Position numbers and translations under genes: made by a program
The notes under the pieces: model-generated
The model's database searches: none
Seen by the model: only the letters and a program-made list of their open reading frames with translations
What the model was told of the DNA's origin: nothing
In this document: positions 54,194 to 64,000 of the stretch, in pieces
Layout: each line of letters opens with the position of its first letter
Numbering within the stretch: the stretch's first letter is position 1
From: Strongyloides papillosus
Lineage: Eukaryota > Nematoda > Chromadorea > Rhabditida > Strongyloididae
DNA: 64,000 nt
Assembly: GCA_005656395.1 (NCBI GenBank)
Contig: SRSI01000037.1
Span: 434,001-498,000 of the forward strand
Direction of reading: 5' to 3'

Positions 54194-55473
54194 ATGCGCA
54201 CTCTCCTTTTTATACTTGGTACAATAGCCTTGGCCGTATCCGGCAAAGTTTACTTCAAGGAAGAATTCGGTATGTTTTCCTGTTTTTTGCTAGGAAATTA
54301 TAAACATTTTTTTTAGATAAATCCTACGAAAAACGTTGGGTTAATTCAAAACACAAGGATGATCTTGGTAAATTTGGTCTATCAGCCGGTAAACACTTCG
54401 ACGATGAGGAACGCGATACGGGTTTGAAAACTTTGGAAGATGCTAGATTCTATGATATTGCTGCCAAGTTTGACAAATTTAGTAACAAAGGAAAGACTCT
54501 TGTTGTCCAATTTACTGTTAAACACGAACAAGGAATCGATTGCGGTGGTGGTTATGTTAAACTTCTTAAGTCTAATGTTGATCTCGAAAAGTTCCACGGT
54601 GACACTGACTATAACATTATGTTTGGACCAGATATTTGTGGACCAAATAAGAAAATCCACGTCATTCTTAACTACAAAGGAAAGAACCACCTTATTAGTA
54701 AGGAAGTTCCAGCTCCACATGATGAAGCCACTCACCAATATACACTTATCCTTAACCCAGACAACACTTATGAAGTCCTTCTTGATAATGAATCTGTTCG
54801 CAAAGGAGATATCGAGTCTGATTGGGAAATTCTTCCACCAAAGAAAATCAAAGACCCAGATGCCAAGAAACCAGAAGACTGGGATGAGAGAGAGTTCATT
54901 GATGATCCAGAGGACACTAAGCCAGATGACTGGGAGAAACCAGAACACATCCCAGATCCAGATGCCAAGAAACCAGAAGATTGGGATGATGAAATGGATG
55001 GAGATTGGGAACCACCAATGATTGATAATCCAGAATTCAAGGGTGAATGGAAACCAAAACAAATCAAGAACCCAGCCTACAAAGGAGTCTGGATTCACCC
55101 AGAAATTGACAATCCTGAGTATGCTCCAGATGATGAACTTTACCTCTACAAAGACATCGGTGCTATTGGTATTGATATCTGGCAAGTTAAATCCGGTACC
55201 ATTTTCGATAACATCATCATTACTGATTCTCTTGATGAAGCTAAGGCATTCTCTGAGGAGACATACATGAAATTGAAACCAGTTGAGGAGAAGAAGAGAA
55301 AGGAAGCTGAAGAGGAGGAAAGAAAGAAGATGGAAGAAGCCGCTAAAGCTTCAGCTGATAAAGAAAAGGAAGAGAAGGAGGATAAGGAAGAAGACAAAGA
55401 AGATGAGGAAGAGGAAAAGAAGAGTGACTCCAAGGAGACTGAGAAAGACGAAGAAGGACATGATGAATTATAA
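54194..55473 (+). CDS. crt-1: Calreticulin
   Basis: This is the ER calcium-binding lectin chaperone for glycoprotein folding. Exons 54194-54269 and 54317-55473 join in phase 1 over a 47-bp intron, giving 410 aa. A signal peptide (MRTLLFILGTIALAVSG) precedes the globular lectin domain, recognisable by CGGGYVKLL and IMFGPDICG. The P-domain has three type-1 repeats (DPDAKKPEDWD and variants) followed by three type-2 repeats (GxWxPPxIxNPxY and variants). The C-terminus is a long acidic/lysine calcium-binding tail ending HDEL, the ER retrieval signal. Length is close to C. elegans CRT-1. Codon use is richer in C-ending codons than in neighbouring genes, as expected for high expression. AATAAA lies at 55540. 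Confidence 0.97.
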
Positions 55474-55714
55474 GGACAGTTAATTTAATTCTTCGGGTCT
55501 TTTTATATATGATTTTTTTCATTCCCACTTGTTGATTTTAATAAATTGTATTTATAATAAAATTATTATTAAAACAAATCTTATTTACTTATCAATTAGG
55601 ATACTTTTAATCTTTTTGTCAAAACAAATAATGATTGTCTTTATATATGGTAAATATTTACCTATTTAAGATGACTTCTACTGATGGTACTTTTTATTTC
55701 TCATTTTCTTAGAA

Positions 55715-58700
55715 ATGAGGAAGTTTTATGAGGTTTTTATTTTATTAAATATTTTCTATATAAAGAATAATTATTGTAATACAATTACTAACAATACAGG
55801 TACCTTTTTTTAATACTTTTTTTTACTTGTTATTTTAATATATTAGATCTCGGAAAGTTATGTGAAGATGGTTTGCCTTTATTAACTTCAAATGATCAAC
55901 CAGTACCTTGTAATGAGATGTCCAATTGTCCAATGGGATTTTGGTGCCACAATGGAGGAATTTACCCATCCCTATATTATTGTTGTCCAAAAAACAGGGA
56001 AGTAACAAATATTTGTACACTCCCAAAAGGTATTGGACATGGTTTTGAAGTTTCAACAAGATATTTTTTTAACATCCACACCCAAGAATGTGAATCATTT
56101 ATGTATTATGGTATAGGTGGTAATGAAAACAATTTCCCATCCCTAAGAGAATGTAAATTAATGTGTGGGATGTTTTCAAAAAAGATACAAACTAACTTTT
56201 TAAATGAAAATCCTTTTATTGAAACAATGGCTGATAGTATCTTAAAAATAAGTAATGACTGCTCCGGTAAGGAGTAACTTTGATCCCTGTACCCAGACAC
56301 CAGATATAGGTATAAATTTAGATGGTCACAGTAAAGTTGAAAAAAGATTTTATTTCGATAAAATTTTATCAAGATGTATACAATTCTCCTACAAAGGTTA
56401 TGGAGGTAATTTCAACAATTTCAAGACTCATAATGATTGTGAAGAAACATGTGGATCAGGGAAGTTAAGGGTATCATCGTGTTTTGAAAAATATACCAAT
56501 GGTACAGGAAATATGAAAATACTCCGTTATTACTATGATTACAAACACAGAGTAGTGTAAAAATTTCTTTTATAAAGGAAGAAACGGTAATAATAACCGT
56601 TTTGTTTCAAGAAAACAATGTACTCAACTTTGTATTGTTTCTTTACAACCTGAGAAGATATTAAATTATGGTAGTGGTATATCTATTATTAGTAGTACTG
56701 TTACAATTCCAACAACTCTTGCTACTCCAATTTCTTCAACTACTACTACAACAACAACAACTACAATTACAACCACAACAATATCACAATCAACATCATT
56801 ACCAAGATTAGTTTTTAATAGTTTTAAAAATAATAATATTAGTAGTGGTAATACAAAAGTTGTTGAAAATAACATAAAGGATGAATCATATAACATACCA
56901 AGAATTATAAAAATTGTTGCTCCAATTAATAACCATGAGAATGAACAATTTTATCCACAACAACAGCAACAAAATTTTATAAATGCAAATAATAATCAAT
57001 TTAATCCCAATGGATATGAAAGTAATTATGGAAACAACTTTGGAATAATGAATTTACTCCAAATAACAATAATCAAGAGATATTTGGTTTTGAAAATTAC
57101 TACAAACCACTACCATATGATGGTCATATAAGTATAACAAATGTCACCAATAAAAGTGGTAAAAGAAGAAGACCAGTCCAAGAAATCTCCTCATCAGCCT
57201 ACAAAGAATTTGTCCACAACCTTACAGACCACAAACAAACACCTGTTGATGATATCTGTAAACTACCTTTAGAAGAAGGAAGTGGTAATTTATTCATCCA
57301 AAGATGGTACTACAATCCAACATTCCATAATTGCATACCATTCTTTTTTAAAGGTCATTCACCAAATAGTAATAATTTCTACACAAAAAATGAATGCATT
57401 AAAAGATGTATTAATAATAGCAAGACTATCAAAACACAATATCAAAGAACATTATAAACATATCTGCTCCCATGGTATCCCATCATTAGATTTATATCAT
57501 AAACCTATTATATGTAATAGTAACGATAACTGTTTCCAAAAAACACATTATTGTTCATATGATATATCGAATGTCCAGGGTTATTGTTGTCCAAAATCTT
57601 TTACATCACCATGTGAACAAGAACTACAAATTGGTTATCAAGAGTATAATAATAAGAATAGTGAAAAAGATACTGTTATACGGTATTATTTTAATAAAGA
57701 TACATTTACATGCACATCATTTAAATATACTGGTATTGGAGGGAATGAAAATAATTTCCTAACTATTGGTGAATGTAGAAGACAATGTCCTGAATACATT
57801 AATCCATGTCCTGTTGGTATACCATACATATCAAAAATTAATGAAAATGTTGCTTTTTGTTCACATATCAATCAGGAATGTCCACCAAATTATTGGTGCC
57901 ATATTGGTGGTTCAAAAAGGACATCAACATGTTGTCCTATGACTAATGAGGAGGCTCTTAATGAAGATCCATGTTCCATGAATCTTATCATTGGGGAGGG
58001 AGATGAAGCACTTAGTAGGTATTTTTACAATAAACGTACAAAACAATGTGAAAGTTTTATTTACCTCGGTAAAAGGGGTAATGCTAATAATTTCTACACT
58101 AAGACTGATTGTGAAGCTATGTGTCCTGTTTTTGAGAATCCATGCGGTTTTGGGTCACCATTCTTTACTACTGTTACAGATAAGGATAGTGAAAAAGATT
58201 TGGAGGAAGAATCACAACCAATGTTTTGTTCAACATCTGAGAATGATGAAGAAAGTATCTGTCCCAGATGGGTATTATTGCCATATTGGTGGTACATCAC
58301 AATCAACCGTATGTTGTCCGATAACTGGTGATCCATGTGACATGCCTGTTTCCAAAGGTAATGGAACACTTATCCTTAACAGATGGTATTTTAACAGTAA
58401 AACAAAAGTTTGTTCAAATTTTGTCTACTCCGGTATTGGTGGTAATGCTAATAACTTCTTATCAAAAGAAGATTGTACCCAAACATGTGATGTTATGTTA
58501 AATCCATGCCCTGTTGGACACCCACACATAACTCTCGACGGTGAGGTAACACAATGTGGAGATTCATCAACAATCGATGGCAACGATAATGGAAATTGCC
58601 CACCAACATATTGGTGTCATTATGGTAGTAGTTATGAGACAAGTACATGTTGTCCTAATGCTGGTAATCCATGTATCCTTGATATGGAGGAAGGTGAAGG

Positions 58701-61164
58701 TACACTTAATGTTACAAGATATTATTACGATTACAAATCAAGGAAATGTAAGAAAATGAATTATAAAGGTATGAAGGGTAATCAAAATTCATTCTTGACA
58801 TTAGCATCATGTGAAGCAAGATGTCCTGTTTTTAAGAATCCATGTCTTAATGGGGAACCAGAAAAAATCAATAATAATGAAGATATTAAATTTTGTAGTA
58901 TGTCTAACCCTAAAAAAGGTTGTGGTGATGATTATTATTGCCATATCGGGTATTCTGAAGAAAGCACTGTTTGTTGTTTAAAAATAAACGACAATCCATG
59001 TTCACAACCAATTATTCGTGGTGGAGGACCATCATCATTGTCAAGATTCTATTATGACTCCTCAACAAGAACATGCCTACCATTCATTTACAGTGGAGCT
59101 AATGGAAATATGAATAATTTTGTTAGTAAGGATGAATGTGAATCAACGTGTCCTGTTTTACAGAATCCATGTAGTGATGATCAAGGTCCCCCAGCTACAG
59201 ACGATAATGGACAATATATCTTTTGTGCCAGTAGAGCTGACAACACATGTCCATCTGGGTATTTTTGTCATTATGGAGAGTTTCTATCAGAATCTATTTG
59301 TTGTCCTGATGATGATGAAGATTTATGCAGTAAACCATTGAAGGAGGGTGTTGGAGATAAAGAATTAATAAGATGGTATTTCGATAGTAACTTAAGAAGA
59401 TGTTCTAAATTCAAATACAGTGGAAAAGGTGGAAATTCAAATAATTTCATTACTCTCCAAGAATGTCAAATGACATGCAAAGAATATCAAAATCCATGTT
59501 CTGATGGTGATCCTGCACTCAGCCCCAGTGGTGAAATAATCTTCTGCTCCTCAGGAACTAACAGCACATGTCCAAGTAACTATTTCTGTCATCATGGTGC
59601 AATTGACATAACAACAGTATGTTGTCCTCTCCAACAACAATCAGATCCATGTTATGGACCACTATCTATTGGTAATGGTTTATCAAAACTTTCAAGATGG
59701 TACTTTAATCATCATACAAGGCAATGCCTTCAATTTACATATACTGGTATGAATGGTAATGCTAATAATTATTTAACGGAAGAGGAATGTTCAAATTCTT
59801 GTCCTGTTGTTGTTAATCCTTGTCCTGGTATTGATAGGATATATCCAAAAGCTTTTGGTGAATCATTGAAATGTTCCTCTGATACAGCATTCCTATGTCC
59901 TATTGGTTATTGGTGTCATTTAGGATCAACACCCGAGACAACATTATGCTGCCCTAATGCTCAAGATCCATGTAAACAGGAACTTGAACTTGGTATAAGA
60001 TTCAAGACAGAAAATGTTAAAAGATGGTATTACGATTCAAATAGTAAAGAATGCAAAACATTCGTCTTTAGAGGATTAAAAGGAAATCAGAATAATTTTC
60101 TAACTAAAGATGATTGTATTAAGACATGTCCAAGTTTTACAAATGTATGCCAAGTACAAGAACCATATAGAGATAAAATATATAAGAAAATTGTAAATTG
60201 TGATAATAGTAAGGACTGCCCTTCCGGTTATTTTTGTCATAGGGGATCTTCATCAAAATATATTAAAGAGAAAAATACTAATAATGTATGTTGTAGGAGT
60301 TTAAAACATCCATGTCAGGATGAGGTTATAATAGGAAATGGTAAATATTCACTACCGAGATGGTATTTTAATACACAAAAGAAACAATGTATGGAGTTTA
60401 CGTATTCCGGTTCTGGTGGTTCTTCAAATAATTTTGTTAGTAAAGAGGAATGTGCTGAGGTTTGCCTTCATGACAATACTAATCCATGTAGAAATGGTGA
60501 ACCATATAAGAATATTTATGGTGATATCGAACATTGTTCACCACAATCATCTATCCATACATGTCCACCAAATTTCTTTTGTCATGTTGGTGAAGATAAA
60601 GATAATACTGTTTGTTGCCCTACAACAAATCCATCACCATGCCAAGAAAATATGGAAATTGGTTATGGTGATAAACAATTGAGTAGGTATTATTATAATT
60701 ATCATTTGAAGGAATGCCTTCCATTCATCTACACAGGAATGGGTGGTAATTCAAATAATTTTATATCAAAAGAAGATTGCACTTTAAATTGTAATAATAA
60801 TTACCCACCATCATCACGTATCCTATTTTCAACCTCTGAATGGCCATGGTATACTGAGAATAAGAAAGTAAAAAAACGTTCAATATCAATGAATTGTGGG
60901 GTACCACAAGCCAGGAATTGTAAAGGATCTCCAATAGGTTATTATTACGATTCAATGTCACAGGAGTGTGTACCAATACGACCATGCCCCGGAGAATCTT
61001 TTGATAACATTTTTTGGAATATCAATGAATGTACAAATATTTGTCGTGATATTAGTAATGAAAGAAGTACCATAGATAAGGAGGAGGATTATCTTTTAAT
61101 TCGTTCACTAGGATTTTTAAGTCAGTTACTAACTAATTCTAGAGATAAAGGAAATTTGAGGTAG
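55715..61164 (+). CDS. Large secreted Kunitz/lustrin multidomain protein; 5' half carries frame changes
   Basis: Exon 1 (55715-55799) encodes a signal peptide (MRKFYEVFILLNIFYI) after a TTTTCTTAG acceptor; a 47-bp intron ends at 55846. The rest alternates lustrin-type cysteine-rich modules (PxxYWCHxG...CCP) with Kunitz modules (RWYFNxxTxxC...GNxNNF). I count about 14 Kunitz modules plus a divergent last one, and about 11 lustrin modules. A Thr-rich linker lies at about 56690-56800, followed by Asn/Gln-rich sequence. Every Kunitz module lacks Cys2 and Cys4. The frame changes near 56270, 56556, 57043, 57450 and 58264; from there to 61164 it is open. Related nematode proteins work in cuticle and moulting. 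The 5' half is either decayed or mis-sequenced. Confidence 0.75.
56690..56800 (+). repeat. ACA/ACT triplet-rich Thr linker
   Basis: Runs of ACT, ACA and ACC triplets encode a Thr-rich stretch (TTTTTTTTTITTTT) between two Kunitz modules, in the frame used after the change at 56556. Such linkers are usually O-glycosylated spacers. The triplet repeat is prone to length change but would keep the frame. Confidence 0.7.
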
Positions 61165-61669
61165 GGCATGCCCTCTATTTCTATATAATAAAAACTTGAA
61201 AATATATATCATTATTTTAAATAAGTGAAGATTTGTATATGTATCTAATTGTATTATTTCTTGTTTATTAATAAATTATTAAAACTAGTATATAATTATC
61301 ATTCTCTAACAGATATATAGTAATTATAATATATATTATTGAAGAATCTTATTTATTAAAATAACAATTCTATATTTATATCCTTGTTTTAAGGTAATAT
61401 TATTTTTTTATCTTTTTTAATTTAATTTTCCTATCAAAAATTTTTATTCATAAATTTAATATATTATTTACAATAAAAAAAGTAGAAGTAAGAATTGAAT
61501 AGTTAATTATGTATCATTAATTAAATAACCTTTCATAATTAATTGGTTAATGCACAAATTATGTATAACGATAAAATATTACTCCTAAAAACATCTTCAA
61601 CAATTATTAAATAAAATTTCTACTAACCAACCCATAAAGAAGACGAAAAAGAAAAAAAAGAAGCTCTTT
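61165..61669. other. Intergenic, about 500 bp
   Basis: It holds a GGGCATGCCC palindrome overlapping the end of the Kunitz gene's stop codon (61164-61173), AATAAA at 61187 and AT-rich sequence. I see nothing else. Confidence 0.45.
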
Positions 61670-63943
61670 ATGATGCAACTATTATCATTAATTTTTACAC
61701 TAATACTATTACTATTTCACACCAAAAACGAGGAGATAGAGGAAGAAATTACTATACATAATGTGGAGAATGACTTTGTTTCCTTCTCCTGGAATATACC
61801 AACATATTATCAAAATACTACTACATCATACATTCTAAGATGTTCAATGGTTAGGGATGCACAAACAAGAAACACATCCAAAGTTAACATCTCTCCATCA
61901 TCACCAATCTTTGATACACATTCTTTTATTTTTAATAATTTAATTGGTAATACTACTTACCGTGTTAGTGTTGAAGCATTTACCTTAACACATTGGAATG
62001 AGAGTAGAAGTATATGGTATGCCTCAAAATTAATTCATACACCTTTAACTTTATTAAAATGGTTACCACCACCCATTGAGTTAGGGGTAACCGAGAGAGG
62101 ACAAGATTTTCTTGAATTTCAATGGAGACTACCGACAGTTGCCATTACAAGTTACGAGAATATGATTAATCAACATGAAGTTTGTTTTTAATTAAAAATA
62201 TAATTTTAATATTTATTTTATTTACAGTTGACAGTGTATGAGTATAATCCTATTACAAAGTTTTCATCTAAACTTCAAATTATTAGTGTTAGATTACCGA
62301 GTACTAGAATTATAATTGACAGGCTCCTTCCATCAACTATATATAATATATCTATAAGAACAGGAACTGACTATGGATATGGATATAGTACTTGGGGACT
62401 TTTTGCAACCTCTGGTATTTATATGGATGATGGTGATGTTTTGAGATTAAAAGAAAGGACACCTAATTCTTTGATTATAACTTGGGACAAAAATTGGATG
62501 CCTAAAAATCCTAATAATAAAGAAGGTAGTAGATATACTGTTAGAGCTGTAACAATATATAGTATGTCTGGTAGTAATAAAGAACTTTCTATAAGTAATG
62601 TATTTGATGGTCATAGACCTCAACCTGAAGTCCTTCTTAAGGGTCTCTCACCAGGTACCACATTTAATGTAACATTATATGCAAGAATATATCCAGAAGA
62701 TATTTATAGTAAAAGTAATACTGGTATCAACAGTGGGACTAACAAATTAAATGGTGACCGTATAAAATTTAAAAGAAAGACAATCGAGTATAAAAAAACA
62801 TGGAACTTATTTTCGACTCTCCCTCAAGGAGCATATCTTGTATCAGATCCAAGAATAGCAGCAGAAACTGAAACAGCAGCATCCTTAGTATGGCATCCAA
62901 TTGAACATACAGATGTCATTGTTTACTACCAAATAAGGTACTTCCTAACAGAATCCAAAGAAACAACAATGATAGTGACACAACCTTTATCTGAAAAAGA
63001 GGTCCTATGCCCAAAATATGGATGTGACTGGTTATGTTACCTAGTATTTAACCTCAAAAAACACCCTCGTCACTATGAATTTCATATCCGTGCCCGAATA
63101 GATAACATGTGGAACAAATGGATTGTCGTTACACGTAAAACATGGAATCTCATGGAAAGAGTATGTTCCATAACACCACCAAATTTTTTCGTTGACAATC
63201 TCAATTCCCCTGAGTATATGAGAGAAATTGACATTGATGAAAAAGAGTACAAAAGAGTCGGGACATGGAGGTATTTAGTTATTGTTGATAAGGGTGTAAC
63301 TGTATCAAGTGGATTAGATGGAATTACGTCTATTGATATGACACATCTTACTGATTTACCTACAGCTAAACATGATGATATTTCTTATTATATTGCTGGA
63401 TCGTTAACGGAGGACAATCTTAAGAAAATGAAGAGATTTATTATTGGGGATGGTAAACAATATGGTGGGTATATGAATTATCCTTTAGATGATAGAGATA
63501 ATGATCCATTTTGGACTATTATGCCAATCTCACAAACAGAGAATGAAGTTATGGAGCCAAAGTTGAAGTCTTGTGGTATCAATGAAAAGGGTATTGTTGA
63601 GTGTGAAATGTCATTCATTGAAATGATATCAATCATCCCACCTTGGCTTTTTACTACTGGTGTTATATTAATATTAGTTATCATCACAGCAACAACATTT
63701 ATTATATGGAGGTGTTTGAAATCAAAACAATACAGTAAAAAATCATCAAGAAAAGTATCAGTAAGTACATATAAAAGAGCACCCTCAGTAACTTATAGTA
63801 GGACAGCAAGTATACATAATATTTCGAGAACATTTGTTCCACAACAGGTACCGTATAATAATGTTGATTATACCTCAATGCAACTCCTCAATGAAAGAGA
63901 TAATGATATTAATTCAATATTAGATTTTGAGAAAATGTATTAA
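61670..63943 (+). CDS. Single-pass membrane receptor with fibronectin-III domains and an RPTP-like juxtamembrane region
   Basis: Exons 61670-62179 and 62228-63943 join in phase 0 over a 48-bp intron (GTTTGTTTT...TTTACAG), giving 741 aa. A signal peptide (MMQLLSLIFTLILLLFH) is followed by about four fibronectin-III domains (roughly 22-120, 125-232, 235-370, 380-490). Next comes a region with YYIAGSL and FIIGDGKQYGGYMNYPL, the pattern found just outside the membrane in receptor tyrosine phosphatases. The transmembrane helix is at about 644-666. The cytoplasmic tail is only 74 residues, Ser/Tyr/Arg-rich, and has no phosphatase or kinase domain. The gene ends within the window, so the missing enzyme domain is not an edge effect unless there is a further 3' exon. 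Confidence 0.8.
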
Positions 63944-64000
63944 AAAATAAATAAGTTAACTAATATCTTTTTTTTCAAATTGTTTAGTAATTAATCTTTT

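Noticed and set aside
54382..55185. Minus-strand open frame of 267 codons within calreticulin
   Set aside because: It is antisense to the conserved P-domain repeats, and its Trp/Ile/Phe-rich composition follows from the acidic repeats on the coding strand.

Overview
This window looks like nuclear DNA of a parasitic or free-living nematode close to Strongyloides. The evidence is very AT-rich intergenic DNA, introns of about 42-58 bp with GT...TTTTAG ends, nematode-type serpentine chemoreceptors, an astacin with EGF and CUB domains, a cellular RNA-dependent RNA polymerase of the EGO-1/RRF type, and long Kunitz/lustrin secreted proteins. The genus is an inference.

Positions 1-25390 are a nested retroelement locus. 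The outer layer is a plus-strand tandem array with a 3,757-bp period (at least 2.8 units). Its single ORF encodes Gag, a CCHC knuckle, a retropepsin and an integrase-type H2C2 zinc finger, but no reverse transcriptase, RNase H or integrase core. The last terminal repeat of this array is split by a minus-strand array of a complete Ty3/Gypsy-like element (4,792-bp period). That array has three internal regions and four 268-bp LTRs, and the whole of it is bounded by one 5-bp target-site duplication (GAGGG). Units within each array appear identical, so very recent amplification and assembly looping are both live explanations.

Positions 25391-42600 are sparse. They hold a small secreted peptide gene, a decayed mariner, two paralogous minus-strand chemoreceptor genes, a decayed element flanked by inverted repeats, and an astacin-like gene. 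The second chemoreceptor is broken by a one-base frameshift and by a 963-bp TA-flanked inverted-repeat transposon that landed in its last exon. The astacin-like protein has lost every zinc ligand and the catalytic glutamate.

Positions 42601-64000 are gene-dense. In order they hold an intronless RdRP, a rhodopsin-family receptor convergent with an SLC46-type transporter, a frameshifted Ly6/ET-like secreted gene, calreticulin with an unfolded-protein-response-like element upstream, a giant Kunitz/lustrin gene whose 5' half carries five frame changes, and a fibronectin-III single-pass receptor with a receptor-phosphatase-like juxtamembrane region but no phosphatase domain. Several first or last exons lie outside the longest ORFs and were placed from splice sites and reading phase. 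There is no operon-like arrangement. The possible functional link is that an RdRP amplifying small RNAs could act on retroelements such as those at the left end, which is an inference only.
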